A stretch of DNA of 64,000 nucleotides, from contig OU015534.1 in the NCBI GenBank assembly GCA_907165065.1, positions 14,577,686-14,641,685 on the forward strand. The letters run 5' to 3'. Origin of the DNA: Caprimulgus europaeus (lineage: Eukaryota; Chordata; Aves; Caprimulgiformes; Caprimulgidae). The notes under the pieces are model-generated. The model was not told the origin of the DNA. It ran no database searches and saw only the letters and a list, made by a program, of their open reading frames with translations. Positions 1 to 11,749 of this stretch are shown in pieces (the stretch's first letter is position 1; each line of letters opens with the position of its first letter). A program made the translations under genes and the position numbers.

Positions 1-3000
1 ACGGCTGTGGCTCTAGCAGGTCACCTTGACAGGCAGGCTGCTCTCACTGCTTGGATGTATTGGGCTGCAGCAAGATCTAACACTCTTCTTACCTCAAAGG
101 TAAACATACGCTTGAGACCCTTCCTCCTGCTTCAGCATTTCTGTAATCCTGTGCCACAGGTGCAAGGACTGCAGGAAAACAACCTGAAAAGGGGCACAGA
201 GATAAGCATCAGTATTCACCTCTGTGTCATAATGTCATGCAAAGTCAAAGTCTGCTGAGATGAAAGGCAGATGTGAAGTCTAAGATAGATGTGCAACAGC
301 TCTCACTGGTGTGGGGAGGGGGGTTGCACATAGCCAGCAGTAACCTGCTATTGTCTTTATTGAAGCGAGTATTTTAAATTTTAAAGAAACAGTTCCAAAA
401 AAGAATATTAAACCTTCTTAACACATATCCTACTCTCTTTTTTCCCCATTTGTTGTTGAAATGTCAATAATTAAATCTGCTAAATGCCCATCTCAGCTCT
501 CTAATTTGGATACTTGTATCCTTTGTACCTAAGCAGCTGTAGTGATGATGGTTCTCCATAGGAGTTTGATGATGGAGTGAGTCTTTGACTCATACCATTA
601 ATTACAGTAAATGTGGAGATTACTTACAGCTCAAACAGTGCCTCCCAGCCACCACCCTCTTCTGGCTTCTCACCACCATCACTACTACTTATATTTTTTG
701 GCAAGCAGCCTACTCCATGAAACAGTGCCATGTCCAAGTGTGAAACTGTGGCACTCATCTTGAATTTCTTCCACTGTTATTGTGCCATTTATCTCCGAAT
801 GAAGTCCATGACATCAGCTAAGTGAAACATCTATTATTATTTTTTAAATACTTATTACTTAAAAATGGAAAACTGAAAAATAACACAGAAAGTTATTTTA
901 ACTTTTATTATTTCTGTTTATTATTACAGAATTAGTATGTTGAATCCAGCTGGTATCATTCACTCCCAAAGGCTTTGTATGGCAATTGTTGCTGCTTCAG
1001 AAAAAGACTCTCTAAAGGCATTTTCAGGATGCCTTACCAAAAGAAGGGTTTTTCTCCTTGAAACGAGACTTATACAGGATTTACACATCAGCACTATCAC
1101 TTTGGATACCCTCACCATCCACATGATTTTTTTTTATTTGTTTTTAATCCTGCTAAAACCAATGCCGCCTTTTGGCAAAGAGTTCCATGGTATAATTCTT
1201 CTTCATTGTGGAGACAAATATTTCCATTCCTCAGCTTCAAATTTCATCATTTAACTGAATATCTCTTTGTCTGTGTAATATGAGAAAACTGGAGCTGAAT
1301 ATTCCACTCTCTGCTCTCTATGCCATATATTATTTTATAAAGCTTTATCTGGCCTCCTTGTATTTATCTTTTCTCTAAAATAAACAGTCCTATTCTTTTT
1401 ATTCTCTTTGGAGATTTTTTTCATGCCTTCTGTTATTCTCAGAGATCATTGTCAACGGTTTTCCGTTTCTTCTTTCCCTCAGCTTTTTCAACAAGGGTGA
1501 TAAAAAATTTTTACCATAAAGCTTGTCAATGGTTCATATAATGACATGAATTATTTGACACTTTGTTTTCTATATAGATGACATTCCTTACAGTACATTG
1601 GGTTTAATTAATTTTGCCAAGAGAGTGATTCTCCTTAATACAAATAAAAGGTGAGGGTTTTTTAAATCATATTTTTTATATATACCTGCACTACTTCTTA
1701 AATCTGACGTGTTTATGTATGTTTATAGGTTCTACATTTATATGATAACACCAACTGTCTGTAGCAGAACAGTTAATTTCAGAACCTGATAATTTCAGAC
1801 AAAACAAAAGTTTACACTTTATTGGTTAAAAATTTGAATTGCATTTGGAATATTAGTTTCTACAGATACATACTGTCTATGCTGTTCAGCTATTTTGGGC
1901 TTTATGATTAAGAGAGGTAGATTGACATTTCAAAATTCAGCTAAAAGAGGTCCATTTCAGCAGTTGCACTAATACGTCTCGTCTTTTGGCTGCCTCCTCT
2001 TCTCCCCATCTGCTGCAATGGCTGGCTGCCTGCTCCCGCACTGGTGAAGCCCTGGATGCCATGCCACCGTGCCGTGGTGCCGTCGTGCTGCTGTGCCAGA
2101 CGATGGAGCTGCCAGGGCAGCACACACCCTCTCCGCTGCGGTAGGTCCTTACTGGTGTTAATGCTGAAATATTGGCTTTGCATGCCCCTTTAAACTCAGT
2201 TACACCTGCCTGACATTTACATGCCAAAAGTACAAAATGGAAGCACAGGAAAAACTTGAAATGCAAAGAGAAAAGTGCAGTTCATTACACAGTGCTTTGA
2301 TCTTGAGAAAACAGCCAGCTAATGCAGGAGGACTAACTAAAGCTGGGAGGTGGGGGAAACTGCAGGGACAGTTCGTGTACCCAAGAAATATTCCGTGATT
2401 TCCAACCCCACTGGCACAAGCTATGGTCATAGAAGAACAATTACATCTTCTAAATAGATTGTAGACATCATAAACCTGAGTCAGGCATGTTTGCCTGTAA
2501 CCCTGTGCACTCTTGAACCAGGTTGACTGGATTTGAAAAAAAACTTAAAAACTTACCTGCATGTTTCCTGTCTCAGATATCAGTGCATGATGATGGTGGA
2601 TGTACATATGTCTAGATGTACTCCAACATGCTTTGCATGTGAAAGAAATTAAAATGAAATTCCTTGTAAAAAGGAGCAAAAGTTGATTATATTCATTTCA
2701 ACCGAGATAACGGGCAAGGAGAAAAAAGATGCACATATGCTGACGTGCGTGTACACACATACAAGTACATGCACTCACATTCACACAGCCATTGCTGGCT
2801 CTGTCACCTCCTGGTTTGCTTATACCAAAAGAATGAAACATTGTTTAGACAGATATCTGCTTTTCAGTTTAATGGTTCTCACTTATGCACTGCAGCATAT
2901 TTCTAAACAAAGTTCTGCTTGTTATATGTTACAGATAGTTAACTGTATGGTATTCCATGCTGCTATCTTATCCTATTTATTTAAAAATAAATTAATCTAC

Positions 3001-3640
3001 AAAAATCATCCTTCTTATAGAATCAGAGAAGACTAATCAATGTGAAACACCTGTTTATATTTCTCACTTTTTTATAATTACTTTAGCTCCACTGTATTTG
3101 AAAAGTTGGTATGCACTGGCCACTGTTTTTCTTTTTAGTAATTTGCAACCTAACTGCCTAACTGCTCAGTTTAAAGCTTCCCAGACATCTAATTAACACT
3201 AACGCTCCCAGCTTTGCCAGACTCAGAGATTTTCAAGGTCTCAGTGAAAACAAATGGACTTTTTCAAGAAAGATGTCTGTAGTTTTTCTACCATCTTCAA
3301 GAAAGATCAAAAGCCTATTAAAAAACTTTTTATGGAAAGCTCTGAAAATTTTTCTATATTCCTGTCACTTGTTCATCATTTGCTTTAGCGAAACCAACCA
3401 TTCCATGAGCAATGGTGGCTATGTAAATCCTGAGATTATTTGGTCAGGTATACTCTTTTTTTCCTAACATTCCCTATTGCTCATTTAACTAGTGACTTCG
3501 AACTCACCACCACCATGACTGGGCACAGCTTAAGTAACAGGCTCTGTTTCCATATAGATCATATTGGCATTAAAGAATTTTGTCAATTCTGAGGAAAATA
3601 TTTGTTGTTTCCTGGGAAGAGATGATAAAGTCCTTAGAGA
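1..3640. other. unique non-coding sequence, no gene recognised
   Basis: No coding exon, RNA gene or complete mobile element is recognisable on either strand. The open frames here (up to 117 codons, 2683-3036) are low-complexity or arbitrary in composition and match no family I know. Two local departures from the AT-rich background are visible. About 1950-2150 is richer in G+C with several CpGs. About 2745-2790 is a degenerate CA-rich patch, which is what produces the His/Thr-rich open frame there. Confidence 0.6.
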
Positions 3641-3653
3641 TAAGTTATTAATC

Positions 3654-3687
3654 CAAGTAATCCTATTTATTTCAGTGGAATTACTTG
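3654..3687. repeat. palindromic ancient amniote repeat relic
   Basis: The segment begins CAAGTAATCC and ends GGAATTACTTG, so the ends form an imperfect inverted repeat around a 'tttcagtgga' centre. From memory this resembles the old 'TAATCCCATTGACTTCAGTGGGATTAC' type relic that is scattered through reptile and bird genomes. The similarity continues for about 30 bases to the right (gagaatggtttgaacag). The family assignment is an inference from recall; the palindrome itself is directly visible. Confidence 0.45.
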
Positions 3688-3739
3688 TTTGAGAATGGTT
3701 TGAACAGATAAATCGGACTACAGCATGGTCCACATTGAT

Positions 3740-4471
3740 TATATCAGGGTTTTTTTTCTATTATCACAATTTCAAGTATCATGAGAGGGGAAGACTGAGA
3801 TTTTAGGACAATGCTTTCTTCCTCATTGCTGTGAAGTGTCACATTACCTATGAAAGCAAATTATCATCCTTGGCTATCATGTGAAAATTCTCCTTTCCAG
3901 GGAATAAGACAGATAAAAATTTGTAGAGCTGCTAGTTGCTATAATGTACTCAGTTCCCAGAACCCACAGTTTGCAAATGAAGCTGTCCTCTGAACATTTT
4001 CAAATGTAACAGCTTTGCAATTCAGGGTTTAAATTGAACTAATAAATGTTTTTCTGGGTAACAAAAATGTACATGCATAAGCACACGAGACACACAGACT
4101 TTCACGTGTGGGAAAGTTGTTTTCCGGGGACCATCCACTTGCCTGATTAAAAGGCTGGAAAGATTTGCCCTTTCTTAGAGAACTTGCTGATAAACTGTAA
4201 GTTATTCCGATGATTAGTAAAAACTTTTAAAAAGAGTGAGTGTCTCTCATGGCCTTCACTTTCCTAACAGTTTCTTGCTAAGTGTATTTCAGCTGGCCAT
4301 CTTCTATGCCCCTCAACAGATATTTTACTTTCCAAAAAGAACTTCCAATGGAAAAAAAAAAAAAGGGAAAAAAAAATGCTCTGTTACAAGATAGAGAAAC
4401 AAAAAGGTTTTCTTGTGTAGAAAAGAAAATAGTTTTTTACAAAAGAAGGACAAATCTTGTTTAGACACAGT
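3740..4471. other. unique non-coding sequence with an A-rich patch
   Basis: No gene is seen. The only distinctive element is a purine tract at 4351-4376, an A13 run, then GGG, then A9. It is low-complexity sequence and creates a lysine-rich open frame that should not be taken as coding. Confidence 0.6.
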
Positions 4472-4903
4472 TCACAGAATCACAAAATCACAGAATGTCA
4501 GGGATTGGAAGGGACGTCAAAAGATCATCTAGTCCAACCCCCCTGCCGGAGCAGGAACACCTACATGAGATCACACAGGAAGGCGTCCAGGTGGGTTTTG
4601 AATGTCCCCAGAGAAGGAAACTTCACAACCTCCCTGGGCAGCCTGTCCCAGTGCTCTCTCACCCTCACAGTAAAGAAGTTCTTTCTCAAATTTAAGCGGA
4701 ACCTCCTGTGTTCCAGCTTACACCCATTACCCCTTGTCCTATCATTGGACACCACTGAAGAGCCTGGCTCCATCCTCCTGACACTCACCCTTCATATATT
4801 TATAAACATTAATGAGGTCCCCCCTCAGCCTCCTCTTCTCCAAGCTAAAGAGGCCCAGCTCCCTCAGCCTTTCCTCACAAGGGAGATGCTCCACTCCCTT
4901 AAT
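4472..4903 (-). mobile_element. CR1 LINE, 5'-truncated 3' end (copy 1)
   Basis: CR1 is the dominant avian non-LTR retrotransposon. On the plus strand this copy starts with the reverse complement of the CR1 tail (tcacagaatcac repeats), followed by the diagnostic 'gatcatctagtccaaccccc', so the element runs leftward. The right part (4790-4903, 'cctcagcctcctcttctcc') is the part of ORF2 upstream of the terminal coding segment. The element breaks off near 4903, the usual 5' truncation of CR1. The variant resembles the CR1-J group as I recall it, but the subfamily was not tested. Confidence 0.93.
4561..4788 (-). pseudogene. CR1 ORF2 C-terminus (reverse transcriptase polyprotein), frameshifted remnant
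   Basis: An open frame of 75 codons ending at a stop at 4561 carries the conserved CR1 ORF2 tail: '[15 protein letters not shown]', then '[10 protein letters not shown]', then '[14 protein letters not shown]'. These are well-known C-terminal motifs of CR1 ORF2, downstream of the RT domain. Its first dozen residues ([13 protein letters not shown]) are out of frame. The true upstream reading, with [15 protein letters not shown] and [12 protein letters not shown], lies in another frame and joins near 4745 through a small indel. The listed Met is therefore not a real start and the copy is dead. Confidence 0.9.
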
Positions 4904-5055
4904 TCACGTGTCTATGAATCTTTTCATATGCGCATATACATATATATAAGTACAAACTTATCTTCAATTGATACCATTCTAATGCTTTAATCATATTTCA
5001 GTAGAGTGTTACTGAAATAGATCTATAGTAATGTTTTTTATATCATATGTTTGAA

Positions 5056-5150
5056 GTAAAGTGATTTACAGATATTAACTAATCTTCAAAACACTTTGGA
5101 GATTGAGGTGGAAATTTTAAGTCAGTGTCAAGCCTGGATTAAGTCTGAAG
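5056..5150 (-). repeat. MIR-like SINE remnant
   Basis: The plus strand reads like the reverse complement of an ancient MIR: 'gtgatttacagatattaact' near the left (MIR 'cgctttacatgtattaact'), then 'aagtcagtgtcaagcctgga' (MIR 'aagtcagtggcagagctggga'). The middle part, with the 'atggggaaactgaggc' segment, is mostly deleted. Such amniote relics are rare but known in birds. The call is by recalled consensus only and the copy is heavily diverged. Confidence 0.45.
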
Positions 5151-7455
5151 AGCTAATGAGAACCTTTAGACCAAAGGAATTAAGGAAGTGCTTTAGTGTG
5201 TTTTCTCTATAGGAATGGACTTAACCGAAGCAATGCCTGGGTGGAGGTATCTATCCTCTTCCCAGGTCTACATTCCCTCTATCCACTCAAAAGACTGATT
5301 AGTCTGGGAAGTATTTTAAAGCAGATAGAAATTATAGTCAGATCAAAACTGCCACATTGATTAAAGCTCTGTCATTCTACTTTAAAATGTTCAGAGTATA
5401 AATTTAAATACATATACCATTCTCAATAATACTAATTTGCTTAACACATTTCTTTCAGCAGTTTCTCTGCTTCCCTGGATAATTGTTCCTTATGTACAGT
5501 TAAGAATGTCACTCTGCATTACTCGCCCTTCAATTTGCTTAATCAAATATGGTAATTTTTCTCACTGATTCCTGTCTGGATTGAAAAGATTTTAATTCTT
5601 TCCTCAGTAGCACATTGGCCACTTGAGTCCAGTACATACCAGTCAGGTCTCAGTGATATCTTGATAGTTCTACATCTTTCCAAAAAGTCTCCACATACTG
5701 TGATAAACTCACCTAGGATCACGTTTGCTTATATTATTATGAAATCTGTTAACTGCCTGAAAGGAAAATAGTATCTAAAAACTAAATTAAAAAGTAAGCA
5801 GTCTCTTTATGATAGGTGCTGTACAAAGCTACCCTAAGCTGAAGATCCTTCCATTCACACGGAAAAGCAGGATCAGATAAAAGGGAATGAATGGGGATGA
5901 GATGGAGATGAGACAATGGTAAGAGTATGCAATTGCCTGATGTATGGAAAGTCCGTGACAAAGGCAGGGACTATGTTCGCCCAAAATCTCAGCCTAAAGT
6001 CTCTGCAATGTGATTCTCCTTCTACATGTCTCACATATTCCTCATTACCTTGACCCCTTACTGTCACTTTCTGACAGTGGTGCTCTTTCAGTAACTCTTT
6101 TACATAAGGAGTCAGGGAATGAAATGGGAATGAAAACAGTTTAATTCAAGTTGTCAAAATACAACACAATTCAAAAGATTAATTCCTGTGTTCCCCAACT
6201 AACATTCACCTCCTGAGTGCCTTATAATTACATCGACAGTGAACCCTGGGAAAGGATGAAATTTAATGACATAAAGGGTGTGGGGGAAATGAGCATCAAT
6301 TTGTTAAATACTGCATTTTCTCTCCAGATTTTAACCTTTGGAGAGTACAACGTACATGTGAAATGTGATTACAAAGAGAAGAGTGAATAAAGAAGCCTAT
6401 TTATGTGGACTATAATATCATAGCTGTATTTTAAATTCCTGAAGTGCTCCAGAGTTCTGGCTGCAGGATGTTTTCCCCAAAGTACCTAATGTAAACATAA
6501 GCCTGTTCATATTTCAATAGGTGTGAATAAACTCAGCCAATACTTAGTGCCAAGAAAATAAAGCACTTTTTTTTCCCCATCACAACAATTGATGTAAGTA
6601 ATCAGCTGGCTGTGTGTCGTGAATGAGGCCTTCATTCTGCTGTTCCCAATAAACAATATTAATGCACAAGTGTTTGACAAGCTTGGAGCGGATAATATTC
6701 TACAGCGAAAAATCTTCCTTTCTCGATGTTTTTGTGGTAAAAGAAACGCAACACAACATTTTACAAGACCAACTCCCTGATGTTGTGATGACGTGCCACA
6801 GATGTTAATGGTTCATTTTTAATCATTCCCATGCTCTGAAAAGAGCCATTGTGCCAGAGGTGGCAGGAGTAGCAGAGACAGGGAATCCATGGCTCATAGC
6901 AAAGAAAATAGTTTTAGTAGCCTGTGGAGCTAGTGGCCTTTTCTTTCTCTTGGGACACTGCAGAGAAAAGCCAGCCTCAAGAACATGATTGATCTTTTGA
7001 TGACACTGAGGGGGGAAGCTTGAGTAGTGGTGCAGGGCAAAGGCAGGATTTTTCTAATGTGAGAGGAGGCAATAGCATCAGGTGGAACAGAGTTCCCTGT
7101 TTGTGACAGCTCTTTTTAAATGAGATGTTTCTAGGGAACTGAAACATTTAATCTCTAGCCAAGAGCACAGAAGGGAGGTGGCTTTGTATTTTGTAAAAAT
7201 AATGAAGCCACAGATCCAGAGCCAAATTTTGAAGAGGATTCTAAATGCTGGTTTGGGGAAAAGATTATGGAAAGAATTACCAGTAGCTGTTGTCACCTCC
7301 CAAAGCACCACTGCTGAAAGAAAGTACTGAATAGCTTTTCTAATCTTTTCTCTCATCCCTTTCTTTTGGATGAAGTCAAGCAGAATGTAGTTAAAGGCTC
7401 TATTTCCACTGAAATCTGTGTTAAATTAGACCTTCTATCCAATCTTTCACAGCAG
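5151..7455. other. unique non-coding sequence
   Basis: No gene or mobile element is recognised. The block from about 6560 to 6860 looks different from its surroundings (see separate entry). The remaining open frames (64 and 92 codons on the minus strand) have no recognisable family features. Confidence 0.55.
6560..6860. promoter_or_regulatory. candidate conserved non-coding element
   Basis: The stretch has mixed composition with dense, intact-looking transcription-factor-like words. There is a forkhead-type AATAAACAAT at 6648-6657 and a CRE-like TGACGT at 6788-6793, plus retained CpGs (gtcgtg, gagcgg, tctcgatg) in an AT-rich neighbourhood. No open frame explains it. The idea that it is a conserved enhancer is inference from composition alone; no cross-species comparison was possible. 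Confidence 0.25.
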
Positions 7456-7670
7456 ACGCTCTTTTTCTTTTAATTTTTCTTTTTCTTTTCTTTTCTTTTC
7501 TTTTCTTTTCTTTTCTTTTCTTTTCTTTTCTTTTCTTTTCTTTTCTTTTCTTTTCTTTTCTTTTCTTTTCTTTTCTTTTCTTTTCTTTTCTTTTCTTTTC
7601 TTTTCTTTTCTTTTCTTTTCTTTTCTTTTCTTTTCTTTTCTTTTCTTTTCTTTTCTTTTCTTTTCTTTTC
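7456..7670. repeat. (CTTTT)n pentanucleotide microsatellite
   Basis: After a short imperfect lead-in (7451-7480) the sequence is a perfect TTTTC tandem array from 7481 to 7670, 38 uninterrupted units. The plus strand is pure pyrimidine and the minus strand pure purine (GAAAA). The purity over 190 bp implies recent expansion and probable length polymorphism, and assembly length may be unreliable. Confidence 0.98.
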
Positions 7671-9195
7671 TAAGTAATCAGTGTTTAATTACTTGACTTT
7701 TACATGGTACAACCTTGGAGACCCTCCTGACTTGCTGAGTATTCAAAGTGTACTGTTCAGAGTGTTCAACTCCATTTGCCTTGTTAACACTTACAATAAA
7801 GGGGAGGAGAGGAAAAAGGTTCCAGGAGCTGTAACTTAACACAGGTTTGTGCCATGTCTTGAAGTCAGAGACTGCACCAAAATCAAACAGGGACTGACAA
7901 AGGCCTTTTATGATTTTTACCTCTGCTCTAGTTACATATGCATATACATTCATGAATACCTACTTTTAGTTTGCATTAAGACTTTGCACTACTTTCTGGC
8001 TTTGTGCAAGCAGAAAGCTAGGTTTCAACCTGTGTGGGCTCACGCCCACTTCCACCCTCAAATTTGACTATGAGGCTTTGAGTTCAAGCAAACTTAAAAC
8101 TGCAAAGTGGAACATGATCAAAACCGATGAGTTTTCTCTGGCTTGGTGTCAAACGTGAGAGTAACCATATTTTGCACGCTTTTGGAAAATGGCTTCATGG
8201 GAACATTTCAAAAACATTAATCATCCTCTCAGGAAACTTCAGGTCTCATGTTTTACATTCACTAACACATATAAATCACAAATCTGGAACATCAGTTCTG
8301 ATCTCAATTATATTTGACACAATTCTCTTATCATCAGTTGCTTTAAATGTTTTACACTGGATCCCAGTCCTATAAACAGTTCAACAATACAGCTTTAAAA
8401 TTAAGCATATGTATAAACGCTTGCAAGACCACAGTCTCAGTTTCATGCTATGAACCTTCAGTTTTCAGAAGGTAAAATTGTTGTATTATTTGAGCATTTT
8501 TCTAGTTTTCTTATTATTATTTCCCCTATCTATTTTTAGTTTATAAGAATACCAAGTAATGTCACACTTAACTTCAGCAGAAGCTTGAGACATTGCATTG
8601 TTTGACTAATTAAGACTAAAAAGTTTCTCTTGAACAAAATGTCATATCTCTCAATTATAACTAATGAGGAAAAACATAATTATTAATAAGCTTCTTAAAT
8701 TAAATACTTCCTTTTGAAAATAAGTAAGAAGTGATAATTATTTGATAGAAACATCAGTTAAAACCCTATTGAAATTCATATAATAATAAAAGATTATTAT
8801 CTAAGGAAAAGTGTAATTAATAATTGTTGAAAAAATATTGTTTCCTCTCAAAAAAGTTAGTACTTTTCTGTGATTCCTTACAGAAACACAAAAATAGGAG
8901 ATATTGTCATAGCACTTTTCTTAACTATAGAAAAAAAATAAGATATTGTGTTCCTACTTCTTAAAAGTAGATTTTGGAAATACACAAGTCAGGAAGTTCA
9001 GAACCAGAAATTTACAGTTTAACCAAAGGCAAGTTAGCTTAGCTATGACACAGGTAACTTCTATTTCACCAAACTCAGTTCAAACAATCAATGAATTGAT
9101 CAGAAAATGTAGTTCAATTCAATATAGTTTTGCATTTCAAATTTAATTTTAACATTAACCAAAGAACATTTTGTCTGTCTTCCATTTCTCCTAAA
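7671..9195. other. unique AT-rich non-coding sequence
   Basis: No gene, RNA or repeat is recognised. The part from about 8480 to 8940 is especially AT-rich. Open frames of 66-91 codons are present but have no family features. Confidence 0.6.
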
Positions 9196-9381
9196 TTACA
9201 GAATCACAGAATGTGAGGGATTGGAAGGGACCTCAAAAGATCATCTAGTCCAATCCCCCTGCCGGAGCAGGAACACCTACATGAGATCACACTGGAAGGC
9301 GTCCAGGCGGGTCTTGAATGTCTCCAGAGAAGGAAACTTCACAACCTCCCTGGGCAGCCTGTTCCAGTGCTCTGTTACCCA
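9196..9381 (-). mobile_element. CR1 LINE, short 3' fragment (copy 2)
   Basis: The plus strand reads ttacagaatcacagaatg, then the diagnostic 'gatcatctagtccaat', then the coding tail ('cttcacaacctccctgggca'), and the match stops after 'tgctctgttaccc'. The element therefore runs leftward and is truncated within the last part of ORF2. Over its whole length it is nearly identical to the left part of the CR1 copy at 4472, including the unusual 'gccggagcaggaacacctac' segment, so both belong to one subfamily and are of similar age. Confidence 0.93.
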
Positions 9382-10990
9382 TCTGCAGTGGTTCTGTAAC
9401 TGCTTAACAGTAATACTAATACTACTAATAATAAGTATTTAAAATGGCATTTTTTAATTTGTATATGCACATAAAATCTTTGAAATAAAGTCTCTAAGCT
9501 GGAGACCTAAATTTCAGAGTAGAGCATCCATGAAATGTGTTCCACTCATGCTGTTACATAAAAGCTTCTGGGACTGGTCAAAGTCCCCTAAATCTCAAAA
9601 TAATTTCTTCAGCGATAAGCTGGAAAAAATTTCCAAGAATTTCTTCATCCACTGAAGAAATTATTTAGCTCTCCTCCTCCTTCCCACCCAGAAGCAATAT
9701 CTTCCAGGTTACTTTGCTATCTGCTCATGATGGATAAGAGCAAGAGCAATTTAGCTACTCAAACAAGTCTGATTTGTAGTCTGAAAGTAGAAGTCATTAA
9801 CAAAATGCTATTTGGCTAGTGGCAGCTTAAACAGTGATATATGATTTTCACTCATTTTAAGTAATTTCTGCACAATTCTTAGCTCCTATTTAAGTGAATC
9901 TAGGAAATTTTCTCTGTGAAATAGAAAGATTTGTGCAAGTTAAATGGGAGATTATAAAACTGTTTTTGCAGCTGTCTGATCCCTTGTTAGTTAACACATT
10001 GAAAAATGTGTTTACTTTCTCTTTGAGTTCTGGTGAAGTTCAGACACAAAACTGAAAAGACTAATATAGTTTCTTAGTTTAGTCTGGTTTGGACCTTGAA
10101 ATAACTTTTAAGAGTAAACAACTGACCTAATTACATATACAGTGAAGGCATTAAAATGTAGTACGGTCTGTGAAATGCATTATGGCTGACAAAATATTAT
10201 GGACTTCAAACAAAAAAAAAAGCTGCAAAACTTAGTTGCAAAATTTGCTTTACTCCAGACAGACACGATCAGGTTAGTAATAACAGTGTGATCTTAAAGA
10301 CTAAAGGCTGCTATGTTTCAATTCAGGAGTTAGGAGAAAAAGGGAATGGCAGAGGGAAACTCTTGAAAAATGTACCTTCCCATGAGAAGCAACTTTGTTT
10401 TCTGAAGGGAGATTAGTTATAACACCCTGGATGCTGTAGTGAAATGCTTACTAAATAGGAATGAACACTGTACTTTAAAAACACATCTAACAAACAATCA
10501 GCATATTTATTTTACGGTCACCCTTTTATAGTCTCCCTAAGAGATTTACGGTCTCTATAGCTGTAAACGGTGTGACTGAGTGATCTCTCAGTGAGAATTG
10601 CCATGGTACTGTTGCTTCCCAGCAGGCAGTCCAGTCAGATGATGTAGAGTAGACATAGGGAGACAGATCCCATTTGAATGCATGAAAAAAACATGATGCT
10701 GAAATTTCATAGCTGTTGTAGAGTATATTCTAGATGCCTGATCCTCATTTTTTGCATGCTTGGAGCTTCCATTCAAACATAAAGCTGGATTTGTGCAAAA
10801 CTGCACTCTGTCACTTGTTTGAATCTATCAGCATTTAATTTATGCCAACTCTGAAAGCACTGCAGGGCAGCACAGAAATCACAGGAGCCACACGTGGCTG
10901 ATGACCACGCTGCTTTTGCTCCTGTGTCAGCTGGGGCTGCAAAGCTACACACCCTGGCCTTTTGGAAAGGCAGAGGCAGCAGAAGCAGCA
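9382..10990. other. unique non-coding sequence
   Basis: No gene or repeat is recognised on either strand. Composition becomes less AT-rich from about 10850 to 10990, just before the MIR-like remnants. Minus-strand open frames of 72 and 82 codons there look like chance frames. Confidence 0.55.
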
Positions 10991-10994
10991 CTCC

Positions 10995-11045
10995 TGAAAT
11001 TTTCTCCCACAGATGCCTCATCTGTAAATTGGGACTAATAGCACT
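10995..11045 (+). repeat. MIR-like SINE fragment
   Basis: The plus strand contains 'gcctcatctgtaaattggga' followed by 'ctaatagcac', which matches the well-known MIR core 'cctcatctgtaaaatggggataatagta'. Only this short piece is clear. It lies about 300 bp from a second MIR-like remnant in opposite orientation. MIR elements predate the amniote split and survive in birds as rare degraded copies. Confidence 0.5.
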
Positions 11046-11244
11046 TCAGTATTTTGAGCAGTCCTTAATGTAGAGTTCGGACCTCTAATAGATTCCACTC
11101 TGAGTCTCAAGTGGTTTCTCCTGTGTCCAACAACCTGCTTCTGCAAAAGTTGCTGACTAGCTTGATAAGGAGCTGGATTAAGCTATTTGTTATCTGCCTG
11201 TATTGTACCCCAGATACTTATCTATCTAAGGTACTTATATCAGC

Positions 11245-11450
11245 ACCTTTAAACCTAAGCACTTCCCAGTCTGTAATGGAAAGTATTTTCTTTATCATAG
11301 TCCTGGAAATAGTATTCTTTTCAATTTGTAGATGGGGAACTGAAGCAGAGAGAGTAAATTACTTTCCTGCAGTTTTAACAAGAATCCTGAGGCCGAGGAG
11401 AGATCTGCCCCTTGCCTGGCTGTGTGTCAGGCTGTGGCAACAGCCGCTTG
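11245..11450 (-). repeat. MIR-like SINE remnant
   Basis: The plus strand reads as a reverse-complement MIR. 'cctaagcacttcccag' corresponds to 'ctaagcgctttacatg', and 'catagtcctggaaatagta' to 'cctatgaggtaggtacta'. 'gtagatggggaactgaagca' followed by gagagagtaaattactttcc corresponds to the 'gatggggaaactgaggc... agagaggttaagtaacttgcc' core. Several consecutive blocks in correct order make this the best MIR-type call in the window. It was made by recalled consensus, without alignment. Confidence 0.6.
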
Positions 11451-11706
11451 GCAGGGCAAACGAGTGCAAGTCGAGGAGAGGGAGGAAAAGATGCTTTAAC
11501 AAAATGTATTCTTTTGGTTATTTTTCAGCCATGTATGTAATTCCATAAATTGCCTTGATCAAAAGGGATGAGGGAAACTCATTAAAACCAGATTATTATT
11601 TGGGGGTTTTTTATAAGTTTTTGATCATATCATATTCATAACTGTGTAACTTAACAAATCCTTCTGAAGAATGTGAGAATCTTTTAGGAGTTTGTTTTTG
11701 TTGTAA

Positions 11707-11749
11707 CCTCTAAAATAAAACAAAACCTCTAAAATAAAACCTCTAAAAT
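11707..11749. repeat. short tandem repeat, 14-bp unit CCTCTAAAATAAAA
   Basis: Units lie at 11707-11720, 11726-11739 and 11740-11749 (partial), with a CAAAA insertion between the first two. The copies are identical where they overlap, which suggests recent slippage duplication. Confidence 0.9.

Noticed and set aside
2683..3036. 117-codon open frame with His/Thr-rich segment
   Set aside because: The His/Thr part is a degenerate CA repeat; no family resemblance.
4457..4990. 177-codon plus-strand open frame
   Set aside because: It is the antisense of the CR1 element at 4472-4903; the proline- and leucine-rich translation comes from the CR1 sequence read on the wrong strand.
11111..11548. 145-codon plus-strand open frame
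   Set aside because: It spans a MIR-like remnant and has no domain; chance frame over a decayed SINE.
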